The notes under the pieces were generated by a model, which was not told the origin of the DNA, did no database searches, and saw nothing but the letters and a program-made list of their open reading frames with translations. Source: Rhynochetos jubatus (taxonomy: Eukaryota; Chordata; Aves; Eurypygiformes; Rhynochetidae). Taken from it: a stretch of 64,000 bases of DNA. Positions 13,600 through 26,389 of the stretch are shown piece after piece; the stretch's first letter is position 1; the number at the start of each line of letters is the position of its first letter. The position numbers were made by a program, and so were the translations under genes. The stretch lies in NCBI GenBank assembly GCA_027574665.1, contig CM050648.1, positions 137,764,175-137,828,174 on the forward strand, read 5' to 3'.

Positions 13600-13690
13600 A
13601 TGGCCTGGTGGAAAGTGTCCCTGCCTGTGGCAGGGGGGTTGGAACTAGATGAACTTTGAGGTCCCTTCCAACCCAAACCATTCTGTGATT
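13600..13690 (+). mobile_element. CR1 LINE 3' tail fragment
   Basis: About 90 bases match the CR1 3' untranslated end: 'gtgtccctgcctgtggcag', then 'ggggttggaactagatga', 'ggtcccttccaacccaaacc' and the terminal 'attctgtgatt'. The wording differs from the ends of the copies at 9858-10787 and 42404-42989, so it belongs to a different CR1 subfamily. It has no coding part and is a heavily 5'-truncated insertion. Confidence 0.92.
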
Positions 13691-15090
13691 CAAAGCCAAC
13701 ATCACTCCATTATATCTCTGCTTTCACATCTTTAAATCTGTAAGACTGAGATGCTCACCAATGTAAGCGTTGGTACTGTATCCTACTTATCCAATAGCTT
13801 CTCTCTTCACTGGAAGAGGTCGCGTCCCAGGTTTTTCCCCAGAGTCTTCTGCTTTATTTCTTATGCTTCTGAATGCCGAAGATGCACAACCCTAAAGGAT
13901 CATAAGGTAGTCTTTATGGCACTGATAGGCATGAGCTGTACATTGTGATGTAGATTTACGGTGGACTAGCATGAACTTGTCCATATTATTGGGGGTCCAA
14001 GACTGCCTTAATGTGGAGTCATTTTATACTTTGAAAGGAAGGTGGAATAAGCTGCCTTGTGTAAGGTGTATCTGCACTGGGGGTGGTATGTAACCTCCTT
14101 GGATTAACTTGTGCTTTAACCCCTGTTGTCTAAGCAGTTGGTAATTCAGAGAGGATTTTTTTCCCCCCTTCTTTCATATGGAAAACAACATTACTGCACA
14201 AGCAGCACTTGCTTGTGCTGTATGTGGCTGGGTTACTGTGACACTTTCTGTCCTTATGTAAGGAGTCCCAGATCTTGCTCCTGTCTAATTAGTTTCATTC
14301 ACTTGTACTAGGGATGAACTTGAAGATACTTGGAAGCATGACAGCCACAAAGCAAAATGTGTATGGGAAAGAAGTGACTTTAGATCTCCCAGGTATCAAT
14401 CTGGTGCTTAGCTATTAAGCAGCCTTCCTTTTCATTTGCTATAAAGAACACTTTGAATCTGCCACATACTATTTAAGTATCTGAGGGCAAGACAGCTGCT
14501 CAATCTATGTTTACTTCAGCAATGTGTGGTACCATAAATACATCAAACTGGAATATTATGAAGCTTATGGTGATTAGTAAGCCTCCTTGAGAAACCTGGA
14601 TGTAATATACCATAGAATGATGTCACAATAGTAACTTTACTGATCAAAAAGTGATTAATTTTAGAGGAATGTAATTGTACATTAAAACTTTGTAGCCAGT
14701 ACCAGCAGAGTTCATTGCCCAGAGACCTTGCTGCTTCATAAACCAACTATTTGAATGCCATATTGACAAGTCAAATTTGTATTAACCAGATGTATGATCA
14801 AGGACTTAGTGCGTCCTTGTTTGTGTGTAAATAAGAACTTTTAAAGAAAGGTGGTGTTCTAAAAAGAACTAGGGATCTTCTTAGTATTTCTTTGCTGGTT
14901 AGAAGGAAGGGTAAAGGTAATGCATACAACTGCAACTTCCAATGAAATATTGAAGTTTAGGTTTTGCAGGTGATCTTCTACATGAAACAGTGACCTCTTT
15001 GTGTGGAGACAGTAATGTACTTCACTTGCAAGAGAGAAGCAACAGTATGTTTATTGATATAAAACAGATTTAACCAAGTTTTATAGTAAA
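13691..15090. other. Gene-free non-coding stretch
   Basis: No exon, RNA gene or repeat was recognised. Open frames at 13751-13948, 14126-14311 and 14543-14746 (minus) have no supporting features. Confidence 0.5.
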
Positions 15091-15880
15091 TGTAATGGGT
15101 TTAACAAAATATGATGTCAAACTACACTGGATTACTTACTGCATAGAGGACAAGACGAGACAAAACTGTCAAGGATACCCTTCTGTTGAGTCTAGTGGTT
15201 CGGAAAGGACCACTCTACATTCTGTACTCCTCAGCAAAGAGCCTAGGTGTGGCTGGATCCAACCCTAGCCCAAGGCCAACAGTTTGTCTGCAATCAATCC
15301 TTGTATCAGTTAGCCAAGATTTCAATGATGTTCAGCATACTGTTAGTTACTTATGAAGAATTTGTTGCAGTGAGGAGTCTCAACCTCAGGGAGTAACCTT
15401 GAGATGTGTCCCTATGCAAGGGAACAACCTGGCACACAGCTCGCTGCTGTGCAGGACAGCTCAAAGGGCTCTTGGGCCACTCACTATTTATGGGGGTAAG
15501 ATGGTTGACTCAGTAATATTTACATACCAAATGCAGATGTTCGTTTCTTTTGAATTTGGTTTGAGTTAGCCACAGCGTTGGTCAATGTCCAAGTGGGCAT
15601 ATTGCCATAAATTAGCCCTTGGCATTTGTGTTATCTATCTAATCTACTTTGAGCTGGATGCCTCCATCGTGACCAGGCAAATTCACCCAGACAGCAACCT
15701 GTGGCTATTGCTTGAGCATGGTTATGGGAAGAAGTCTGGTCAGGGGTGGGGAGCACACCATCACACCCCTCCATGCACACCTACGTGCAACATCAAATGC
15801 TCCACTAAAATACCCCACCCTGCTCCACACATTAATCTCTTAAATACCATGACTTCTGTTGAGGTGTGCTTTCCCTGAAC
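15091..15880 (-). mobile_element. Probable ERVL-like solo LTR
   Basis: Read on the minus strand, this stretch has the layout of a retroviral long terminal repeat. A TATA-like box lies at 15485-15492 (CATAAATAG in sense). Downstream is a moderately GC-rich leader, and the sense 3' end is '...aacccattaca' at 15091, giving the expected ...CA terminus. The leader and 3' part resemble a common avian ERVL-type LTR as I remember it. The sense 5' (U3) boundary is uncertain and could lie anywhere from about 15640 to 16020. I see no gag, pol or env remnant on either side and no clear target-site duplication, so it is best called a solo LTR. The 97-codon plus-strand frame at 15585-15878 falls in the presumed U3 and is not a gene. 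Confidence 0.55.
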
Positions 15881-16952
15881 CACCTTCTGTTATGGTATTG
15901 AGGCCTGTAGGGAAGCATATCAGTGACTGGTACAGTTTTATTACAAAAAGGTCTGATTCTTGAATGGCGTTTTGCTGGGGGTATTCCAGGTACTCTTCAG
16001 AAGAGCTACTGACATGTGCAGGTGGAGACATCTGTAGTCACTGACACTTTCATTGCTTGCTTTTTGCCATGTGTCTGCTTTTCACCCTTGGAATTCTTGT
16101 CTACATTCAGTGTTTCAGTCTTTAAAGCAAAAAAAAAAAAAGTAAACCCCAGGAAAACACTTCTGAGGAAGAGCTTGCTCTCTACACTGAGAAAGAAACC
16201 TCAGTATGTGAAAGTATCTTGTCTTGCATACTAGTGCTTCTTATCCCATTGTATGTTCATCCAAGTTTTCACAAAACCCACTTATGACTGGATGTTTCTC
16301 CTGGAAAGTCAGAAGGATCTTCTGTCCTCTTGATGCTTGACTTCTAGTACCTTTGGAGCTGAGTTTAAGCAATGAGTGCACCTTCTCCGGCAGACAAACT
16401 GCTGTGCTGTTGTCTTGAGGGAGGAATTACTTGATCTTCTCCAATACCTTTGCCTGTGACAACACCTGTGCATGGAATACAAATTTTCCTGTTGCTGTGG
16501 TTAAGACATGTCTACTCCTGCAACACATGTAGGAGTGATATAGAGGTATCATCTCTAGCCAACTCTGAATCATGGTCCAAGTGACTGGGTCCTGTTTACA
16601 GTGCCATGGATTGGAACAATCTTTGGCACAAGTTTGAAGAGCAGTCTGGAATCATCTTTAAACTGTGTGCTTTGCAATACCACCTTCTGACATGCTGACC
16701 AGGGAGTGCTTGTTCCACAAGGGGTAGTCCATGCAGTTTGTGGGAATTTGACCCTTACATCTTCCACATCCATCCCTGAAGCCCCAAGCTAGTCGACTGC
16801 TTTATTTCCCTGGTGTGACAGTGTAAGGGACACAAGTCAGCAGGTCAGGCTATCTGTGCTGCCCATCACCTCACTGGGGTAATTTTGACTGAGTGTAATT
16901 TACTGAAGCTAAAGCAAGTTGAGGCTGGGGAATGAACACAATAAAACCAATA

Positions 16953-16974
16953 CCCCCCCCCCCCCCCGCCCCCC
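16953..16974. repeat. C15-G-C6 homopolymer tract
   Basis: A run of 15 C, one G and 6 C is followed directly by an A-rich stretch ('aaaaaaccccaaacaaac'). On the minus strand it is an uninterrupted G-tract able to form a quadruplex, and on the plus strand an i-motif. Such tracts are prone to length change and to assembly error. Confidence 0.95.
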
Positions 16975-18434
16975 AAAAAAACCCCAAACAAACAACCCCA
17001 CACATTTTGTTTGTGTATGTGTTTTTTTTCCCCTCAATGCTCAAATTAGTGATCAGAAATGTGTTTTATTCAGTAACAAATGAAGTCAAATTCCCTGACT
17101 TGAGCATGTTTTTCTGATGACAGGCGGAAGGTTAAAGCTGGTAAACTTATTTTAAAAACATGCTTCCAGATCACAAGCCTCTGAAAATGAGTGTTGGGTG
17201 CTTAGAGGAGCCTTATGAGCATGCTTTTGTTAAATAGCTGCTCTGATCTTGCTTATTCAGTCTTCAAATTAATGTGTAAAAGATGCCCATAAGCAACCAG
17301 CAGCTGAATTGACTGTGATTAGATGGATTATTACTATTACTCAGCCCAACAAGTTGCTATATGTTTTGTGTACTCAAGCAAATTTTGCTGGGCAGGCAAG
17401 TGGAATGATATGCACGTGGGCTAACATAAAATCCCTCAAAATATCCCAGGATTAGATAAACATAGACTTATGGAGTTGAAATAGAAAAGAATTGCCTGTG
17501 TTTCTCAATTAGAGGCTTTCTGGCATTTACATATACAAATAGCTTCTATCTCAAAATATTGTTTCAAACAAGCATCGACTCAGTTGCTCCTTTCCTTGCC
17601 ATGCTAGGAAAGAGGAGCCGATTAATCAGAGCATCAAACTGATTAAGAAGAGATTATCTGCTGTAGGGGCTCATTTAAAGACGTCTAGGTATTCCACTGG
17701 GTTGCTGTGTTCAGTTGAATTCATTTCACACAGTAAAAATCCAATCTCTTGGCTTTAAAATTCTTTAATTCTTTCTCTTGGGGTTAAATAACTAGGAAGT
17801 TGTTAAAGTTTTGAAGTCATGCAAATTGCAAAAGGCTGTAAGGATCACCGTTGATAAAGTAATCCCAGAGATACGCATCATATGATGAAGAAAAGGCTTT
17901 GCAATATGGACATTGAACCAGGTCCTTTAACCCAACCTTTCTGCCTGTGGTTGACTGATCTGGGCTCACTCTTCTTAGGAAGGATTTGAATGCTGCTGCT
18001 GATGGACTGGGCTGAAGCATGCTCTGTGCTGCCTGCTTTAAAATTCACCCAAAGGGTGACTTTTTGGTTAACATGGTAAGCCTGTCTTCTGTGTTTTCTG
18101 GAGAGCTCTGGAGCTCAAGCTGAGGTAGCAGTTGAACACTAAGAATGGTGGGTAAACCTGGCTTTGAAAAATTCTAGGCCTATGGATTTGTCAGCTGAGA
18201 TACAGCAATTGCATTTCCACCGAGGGAATAAAAAAAGTAAGACTGGGAATGAGTTGGGGAACTAGGAGGCTCCATGGTCCTCTATGCTCCCTCATAGCCA
18301 CTGAGGACTTTATGTTCAGTTTCTTTCCAAACTGTCAGTTGGGAGGACAACTCCAGTTCTTATTCTGCTCTACAGAATGTGTTTTAATATCTGACTGAAT
18401 TTTTTTAGATAACAATTTTTTGTTCATTTTCTAG

Positions 18435-18512
18435 GAGGAAACAGATAATTGATGCCCTTACTGCAAGACTGGAAATGGCCATTAAGACACATCCTTATTT
18501 CATGATTTCCAG
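18435..18512 (+). other. Exon-like segment, 78 nt, one open frame (weak)
   Basis: A pyrimidine-rich acceptor ('ttgttcattttctag') precedes 78 bases that are closed by stops in two frames but fully open in the third, giving RKQIIDALTARLEMAIKTHP followed by YFMIS. The segment ends 'ttccag' before gtgttc, a poor donor. The length is a multiple of three, with phase 1 at both ends. I do not recognise the peptide. A chance origin is more likely than a real exon. Confidence 0.15.
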
Positions 18513-19983
18513 GTGTTCTTTGGGGAAACTATATGGCAGGAAATTCAAGCCATGAGTCAAATAGTTACAACACAAACAGTATTATTTTAATCTAGGGACT
18601 TTCTTCTGAAATAAACTATAAAAATACAGGAGAATACTTTTTCCTCAAGCTGTTGTTCAGGAAAACACTTAATCATTTGAAGGCTCACTGCCTGCAGTGT
18701 GACTTACACATATGTCTAAGTACTTTACAGACCAGAGGTATATTCCCACTGAGGCGAGCACTAGTTGACTGTGCCTTGCTCCACAGGTCTCCTATCTGGT
18801 CCAGATTTGTATTTGCTACTACAGTGTAGTAACTTTTCATATTTTGTTTTGGTTGGTGTTTTGTTGGAGCCTGGTGTACTACTGCTCTGACTGCTGAGTT
18901 TGGGCAAGAGAAGGAAACTATTCTAACCAAGGCAGCAGCACTTTCCCTAATCTCCCCAAGTCTGGGAGAAAGTATTTGCTGATGGCAATTCCTTCGGAAG
19001 GTGATAGGTGGGGAGGCAAGAAGGCATAAGTTATGTGAAAGCATGACAGTAATACACTGAAATGCTGTGGTATTTTTTGTATAATGATAAGTTGAGGCTG
19101 GATCACATCATTATTGAAACAGCATCTGCTGAATGGGTAGGGGAGGGCACCAGTGTAATGGTGATAGTGTCCTCTTGCAGTGATTCCTGAACAACGTCTT
19201 ACAGGGGAAATAAAACATTCTCTTGTATTTTTATAGTCCTGTAAATCCCCTCCCGAGTGGTTTGTTTTCACAGTGTGCTGTGCTTGGGAATCCCTTTATG
19301 GCTGTGGCATTGCTGGGCTATTGTGAACATCCACTGAGGGAGCAGCCCCAACTAAGTGTTTATAATCAAAATAGAGCAGGCAGAGAAATGGTGGGAGACA
19401 AAGATATGAGGAATGACGCATCCATGGTGACAGGTCATCTCTAGCTCCTCCAGCCATGGGCTCAGGTCTCCCTGCACACATTTGTGTGCCTCCTGTACAA
19501 GCTCTTTCCTGCATATTTCAACTCTAAGTCCCGTTGCATGCTGCATAAATGGGAAACCAAATCTAGGCAAAAGCTTCAGACTTGTTGGCCCTGAAGAAAA
19601 TGTGGAATGTTAAAAGTTGGACTTTCATGCTTGAGTTTGTCCTTTAACTGCCTAGTGTGGTTTGCCGTGTTGATAAAGATACTGAACTGAAATAAAGACA
19701 AAAAATGCCACTTACACGGCCTGAAGAATATCTCAGTGGGTAAAACCTAGCTAAGTGGGTCTAATGTCTAAGTTAATCTTCAATCATCTGTTTAAAGCTT
19801 GCAGATCAATATATTTTAATCATGTGTCATGCTATCAGTCAAATGCAAAAATAAACTTCCTTTTTAAAAGATTAATTTACTTCATTTGCAAAAACATACA
19901 CTTAATGCACAGGAATTTTGATTTTTCTGAGAGCACTTTGTTCATTGAAGTAAGATTTCCATGTATATAATATTAGAGTTGAT

Positions 19984-20006
19984 GGGGGGTGGGGGGTGGG
20001 GGTGGG
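19984..20006 (+). other. G-quadruplex motif (G6-T-G6-T-G5-T-G3)
   Basis: Four G-runs of 6, 6, 5 and 3 are separated by single T loops, which satisfies the canonical quadruplex pattern with the shortest possible loops. It lies in gene-free DNA with no promoter features next to it. Confidence 0.9.
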
Positions 20007-22883
20007 AATGAATAGCCATCTGCTAATCAGTTTATTTCTCATAATGAAAACAAATTGCAGTTTCCCTAATCTGAAGGGCATAGAGCACTAACTTTGCAGG
20101 AAGCCAGTTACTTGCTGTCCAGGGAGTCTGCTTTCATCTTGCACAAAACTATTTGTGGAAGACCTTGATTGTGGAATGCTGCTGCTAAACACACTGTGAC
20201 TCTGTTCTACATCAAGTCAGAAGTAGCCCTTTGGTAAATACTGGAATGTTCAAGGCTTATAAAACCAGGTATGAATTAGTAGGATCAGATACACAAGGCT
20301 CTGTACACGTCCCAAGCCTGCTTCTGTTTGAAAGCCATGCAGTTAGGAACCTAATCCAATAAACCCTGCTGAGAAGTAGTGTACAGCACACTTACTGGAT
20401 GTGGTAATGTGAATATGGGGTTTCTGGAGCTGTGTGAGGTTCCAGGGACCTCAGTTTCTGGATCTAAGATGAGCAAAATTGTAGGCTAGTTCTCTCTTCC
20501 ACTGCAACTTGTCTAATGCTGCAGAATGTACTATAAGCTAGGAGCTGTGCCAGAAAATGCCTGAGGACTGTGAGAGTAAGGTTTTGAAAGTCCTCCTTTA
20601 AGTAAACAACAATGCAAGTTGAAGGTTGATTTTCCCTGAACCTATTTGTAGCATGTTAGTAGCAAAACTCAGAACATTCTTGCTTCAAAATTAAGGTTGT
20701 GATATGGATTGGAGAAAAAAGTTGATCTGAGTAGATAGCGTATGAGTGACAGATCCTGTACACGATTAATCACTATGCACAAGCACAAAATACAACCTAT
20801 GTTCTCTTAGCTGTCTTCTGACCTAATGGTAGAACAGCTCATAGACCTAAAAATCTGCCTGTATGAAGGTGCTAGTGAGGGAGATGAAAAGTGGATTGAA
20901 AGTAATGAAACTCAGTTAAAGAAGCGGGTGTTGAAAGATTTTTGTTACTGTTAGGCAAATAAAAAAAGTCAGCTTTAAGATGCTTGTGGGCTGTGTTAGA
21001 CTGGCCAACATCCTGATTCAAGGAAAATTTCCAGTCTAAAAGCACTGGTGTGATGGGGTCAGGGAGGCAGAAGTTCGTTGCCAACATGTTGGTAGAGGGA
21101 ATAATTTTCCTTGCCAGCATCCTGAAGCAAGGAATTTTTTATCTGTTCTAATTCTTGCAACAACTATTTCAGCATGTAAAGTGTGCATGCTGAACAGTGA
21201 CAGTCTTGACCTTTTTTATTACTGCTGCTCTCCTCAGGCAGAATAAAGTGCAGGAACTGGCAAGGTACCTTCTCAGATGAATCAGACCATGAGTTATGGC
21301 TTACTGCTGGAGAGCAGCTGTAAAAGTCTATATGGAACTGGTGCTAGTGAGGTCTGTGCTGGCCCAGGGTTGGTTTCCATGCTTCACACAGGCTCAAGCA
21401 GATGGGAAGGAATGGGGGCCCAGGACCCCACAGAGAGCTTGGAGAAGGGAGGACTGTGGCAGCTGGGAGTAAGGTAAGATGAGACAACTCTCTCCATAAA
21501 GTTTTGGGTGCAGAAATTGTGTGCTGCTGTTGAATTGGATGTTGTGTTGTTTGCTGCTCTTGAATCTTGCTGCAGTGGGTATAAATCAGCAGTCCCAGTT
21601 TTCTGTCAATTTAGCATGAGGGTGGCAGTGAATGTCCTAACAAATAAAAGGTGATGAGTACTGAGGAGTGAAGAATAAAACCCTTACAAGCAGACTGGTG
21701 CCCTGTTTTTTTTCCCTGATGCTCTGGCAGAACACAGGTCTGTGGAGTGGAACAGTAACTCGTGTCAGGGTCGGTAACTTTGTGCATCCAGCCTGTGTGA
21801 GCTTGGCAATGCCAGTGGGATTGGGTCTGCTGTGAGACTGTGGATGAGACTCAGTTTTTGACACAAATAGAGAAAATAAATGTCAAATTGGAATTGAAAT
21901 ATGAAAGATCATTTCTGTGTTGAAAGCGCTGCAGCTTTGTGGCATGCTTCCTTCCCTGTTTTCCCTTTTTTTGGGCCCTAGTGAGGTTTCCTACATGGGA
22001 GTCTGCCGTAACAAAAGGAAAAAACATTGCTTTCTGTGAACACAGAGGTGCTCACAGTCACTTACTAAAGAAAATTTGTAGTTAAGTAGAAAGCTGAGAG
22101 CTTGGGAGAATAATTTTACAAGTAATGGCTTGTGAATATGGAGCATCAAAAAGTGCTGAGTCCATGGAATGATGTGAGATTCACTAGAGACTTTGTTAGA
22201 AAGATGGTAGCATATTTTCATGTGTGGCTTCTCCATGTTGAATTGGAGATTACATGGACTGATCAATGACATGACCTTAAAATCATAGAGTGGTCATGTG
22301 TATATGCAGCTTTTCAGATGTTTGCTCCCTTTTGAGGTAACTTCTCAGACTCTTCAACTTTTCTAGGAAAAAAAAATTCAATATTCATGGTAAATATCAG
22401 CTGCTTTATCTTTGGAAGGGTGTAGGTAAGTATTTGAAAGTTAATGTAGATCTAGATCATCCTCTCAAATGTGCCAGGGTTTGTTGAACCTCTCAGCATC
22501 AATGTATTTTTATATGTACCCTCTACATACGGTTAGAAAAATAAGCTTTGCGTCAGTTCATATAGGAACAAAACTGGCTAGGACATCCTAAACTAAAATA
22601 ACATGTACCAGGGCTTTGTGCTTCATGCTTCGGCCTGTCTGGAATAGAGCACTTTCCATTCTTTCTCCTTTTATGTACAATTTGAAGGCTTTTCTCATGC
22701 TTGCCCTTGATGTGACATTAGTGCAGCCCTTCTCATCATGATCCCTGTCAACTTCCCTGGGGGTTCTCTCTCTCTTCCTGTATTTTAGGAAAGAACTGGT
22801 GAAGGAAGTATTGTGGAAAAGGGATTCCCTGTTAAGTATTTAGTTGGGACAAAGCTAAATCATATTGTCTCCAAATAGCCCTA

Positions 22884-22901
22884 TTTTTTTTTTTTTTTTT
22901 T
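22884..22901. repeat. T18 homopolymer tract
   Basis: Eighteen T followed by 'aaatgcaag'. There is no TTTATT (reverse AATAAA) within 30 bases on the right, so it does not look like the poly(A) end of a minus-strand retrocopy. Confidence 0.95.
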
Positions 22902-23791
22902 AAATGCAAGACCTGAAATGCATGGCTTTTCTCTCTTCTCCTCAGTGGATGAACAAGTGCTAGGTTCATGTGAACTCTGCCTGTAGTTTATTTGAACTGC
23001 TGAGCTGATGCCTATTGCTGTTATCTTATTTTCCTATAACCTGCAACATACTGATGCTCATGTATCTGTATTTCACCATGGAGCTCACAGGTGAGGCCAC
23101 AGGCAGGGGTGCAATAAGCCTTTCTGTAGAGGAACAGCCCAGCAATTTCTGTTTGAGAAGTGAGTCATGTAGATTAAATGCATAGACATGAATTCAAAGC
23201 TCTGCATGCAATTCTGGCTCTAAAATGTGCTCCGTGTGTGTTTAATGATTTCTTTTAGGTTTATTTTGGACTAATTTTGTCAACAATTTAGAATAATCTA
23301 GTAGGTGAAGTTTTGGAGGTCTTCAAATTGCAGCTCCAAGAGATTTCATTGTCACACCAATTAAGATCTGGTAATATCTTTAGCTAGTAAAGGGAACCTT
23401 GTAAGGAGAAGAGTGCATTGGTTTAATGTTCATATGGTAATTACCTATTTTGGGGTGACATTTAATAGACTGAAGTTCACTGCTGTTCATTTTATCCTTT
23501 TGTATGGGGATTGCTGGAAAAGAACGTGTACTTAACATTTTGGGATGTGACAAAGGAGTAGAAAATTATACCCCTTGGCTATGCTCTTTTGATCTCGTAT
23601 TTTTACAAAGGTGAAAATGTAGTGTGTGTCATGGTAGCTGCAAACTACATCTAGACTATTTTTGTTTTGGGCTTGCAAATTATTAATTCAGATTGTAAAC
23701 GTTTCTTTCATGGAGGAGATCTTTTTTTGGAAGTTAGTAATCCTTTCTTGGGCCAGTTTGTGGTTATATAGATTATGCAGTTACTTTGCAG

Positions 23792-23806
23792 CTGCCAGTA
23801 ACTCAG
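23792..23806 (+). other. 15-nt microexon-like segment (weak)
   Basis: Fifteen bases (ctgccagtaactcag, in frame LPVTQ) lie between an acceptor ending 'ttactttgcag' and a perfect consensus donor CAG/gtgagt. Two TGC trinucleotides lie within 20 bases upstream of the junction, as seen upstream of SRRM4-dependent neuronal microexons. At this length the arrangement can easily arise by chance, and no host gene is known. Confidence 0.15.
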
Positions 23807-24339
23807 GTGAGTGTTTGGTGATAGAGCAGAGATATTAAATCTACATTAAATCCCATTATACTTCAATTGGAAGTCAATCTGTAGACAAATCAAAGGATTT
23901 GCAACTTTTTATTCCACTACTTCATATGAAAGCAGTATAAACACAGCTGTGACTTTTAAATGGGAAAAATTAAGATGTGTCTAAAGAATTATAATAGGAG
24001 TATGAGCTTTGGGTTTAACTAGTGAAAACTGAGACCAGTGGGATTTACCTGTTTCATTTTAGCATTTGAGAGTGTCCAGGGAGTGGGTGTTAACAATAAA
24101 AAACTTAAGGTTTTTTGGCACCCTGGGAGGATATGGTATGTATGAGACACAAATGTGTTTCAAGGCTTCATGTGGAACTTGCTGTAGGAAGGGGAATCAC
24201 ATGCAGCCTTACCCCCATACTGTGAGTCTGCTGATTGTAAAATGAAGGTGTAGACATGCAGGCAAAAAGTGAATCCCTTGTATCTTCTAGTTACACTAAC
24301 ATATGTAAAACTTGACATGACTTTTCTGTTGGCTTTTTT

Positions 24340-24760
24340 TTCATTATTAATTATTTCTACCTCTGAAAAATCTTCTTATGAGGCACATAGGTCGCTCAAT
24401 TTTTCAAAAGCAAAGGAATTATGTGTGAGGAAATATAAATAGCAAAAGGTGAGGGGAAAATGGGCAAAGAAAGCAAGCAGAGGCTGATAACAATGGAAGC
24501 CTGAGAGGCATTCCCACAGCACCGCCCCCCAAGACACCCGCAAAATAGCAGGAGCTCTTCAGGGAGGTTTTCTTGTGTTGCCGAGAGAACTGAAATACTG
24601 TTTCCTTGCACGAAAAAGGCCTGACTTGGATGGGTCTCTGAGAAGGGAAGCTTTACTGTTGTTAATCCCCCGTATATTGCCAATAAAGGTGCCTAAATAA
24701 TTTTTAAAATGTCTCTTCAAAATTAGCCTCTGAAAATGTATCATAGTTCTGGATTTGCAA
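24340..24760. promoter_or_regulatory. Candidate conserved non-coding element
   Basis: The stretch has several intact CpGs in otherwise CpG-poor DNA and a dense group of factor-like motifs, including a GATA/SOX-type string (gataacaatgg, about 24487-24497) followed by a TEAD-type ggcattcc. There is no coherent coding frame, although minus-strand frames at 24396-24683 and 24559-24744 overlap it. Conservation itself cannot be judged from one sequence, so this is inference from texture only. Confidence 0.2.
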
Positions 24761-26389
24761 GGAGGAAAGAAGGGAAGAATAAAATTATTGGACCATACTA
24801 CGATCTGATCAAAACTGATAAGAGACTTCTCCTAGGATTACTAGTTCTGCAGCTAGTTCTGGGTTTAGCCCATTCCTCACTGCTTATGCTTTAGTCTCTA
24901 GTATACAAGGACCACGTGCTTGCTGATAAAAAATGGATTAGATTAGTACATTTGGAAGAATCACACCAGATAATTTCAGCTGTATTTTTTAAACCAGTGT
25001 TGCATACTTTCCTACAGACTATATTTTTTAAACTAATCATTAACAGTAATACATGCTGCTGAAATAAAGCTCCAGAATCACCCTCTAGCATAAATCTACC
25101 AGTCAGAAGTTCCTTTAGTTTATATCAGCTTGAGGATCTGTCTCTGTTTTCACTGTTCTTATACAGAGATTTTACATCAACAGAGGCTAACAGAAGTGGC
25201 TGCAGCTTGCAACAGAGTCTACAAATAAGTCTTTACAAAAGAAGCTGCAGTAAGTGGACTGACTTGCTTTTGAAAACCATCAAATCTACTGGAAATCCAC
25301 CTACATTAACTAAACATCACAAATCTGGAGCATATTCAGTGATTTCGTCTAGCTGAGAATATTTTATATTTAATTTTTTTTTTCAAATTTTCTAAAACTG
25401 GAATTTTCAATTTAAAAATTAAAGTTTTTCTTTGTCATTTTGTTTACAGGGTTACCTCAAAATGGAGTAGAAAAATTCACTTTAAAATTGACCCATAAGT
25501 ATTTTTTTAAGCTGTTATTCCTCTAATATTATGGAATATATTGTTCTGAGTCAATTTGAGATTTTCTCCTGCTTTTTTTTCATTATGAAAATGAGGAACA
25601 GTTGCTCACTGCATCCAACACGTATTTTGGAAACATTCAGGAAAAACTTTTTTCAGACTCAGAAAACACCCTTATTAATTGGAAAGTAAGAGTGTAATAC
25701 AAAGTACCCAATGCCCATTTCAACTGAAGGGGACATTGTTTGTTGAACTGAAATGTCACAAATTCTCTCTAAACAAACTCGTGTACCAGAAGGGGAATAT
25801 TAGACTCATTTTCCCTCCCTCAGGTGAGGAATTTTGTTACTAACATGTTTCTTCAGTGTCTTGTGGTGTCAGAAAGGTAGAAGACAAGGTTTATTTACTT
25901 CTACCCTGCTGCTCTAATTAAAGGGTCAGAAACAACTGGAGAGTCCCAGTTGCCCTTGGTTCTCAGTAAGCTTCTACAATTCATTCTAGAAGGGTTGGAG
26001 AGAAGGGAGGTTAAAATAGTCATGTCCTTCTGGCTGCTGGTCTTTTAGTCTTTGATTGCTATCTGCTTGCTTTTTATTTGCCTTGTAAGAGGAAGGATCA
26101 GTGCACAGCTAAATGAAATAAATGCATTTAAATAACTATGCATCTGATTTAGAGAAAGGCAGGAAGGAGTGCTGCTGATGTGAGTTGCAGAAAGAACTAA
26201 GTAGCAGTCTTAAATTTTCTGCATGTTTTTGCTTAATGTTTAAGTTGTTTTTAATATTATTCAAAAGTATATATGCTTTTAAATTTCATTCATCTTGTTT
26301 TTGTATTTAAAAAATATATTAAAGAAATCTAAACTCAGCAGGTGCTTAAGTCAGTGAATATAAATGCCACTGCCCTCTGTGCTCTACAG

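Larger units (their letters stand above)
15881..23791. other. Long gene-free stretch with simple repeats
   Basis: Nearly 8 kb without a supported gene. It holds an A13 tract at 16129-16141, a C-tract at 16953-16974, a G-quadruplex motif at 19984-20006, a T18 tract at 22884-22901 and one weak exon-like segment at 18435-18512. Open frames such as 18685-19044 and 18918-19271 (minus) overlap each other in different frames and have no recognisable product. Confidence 0.5.
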
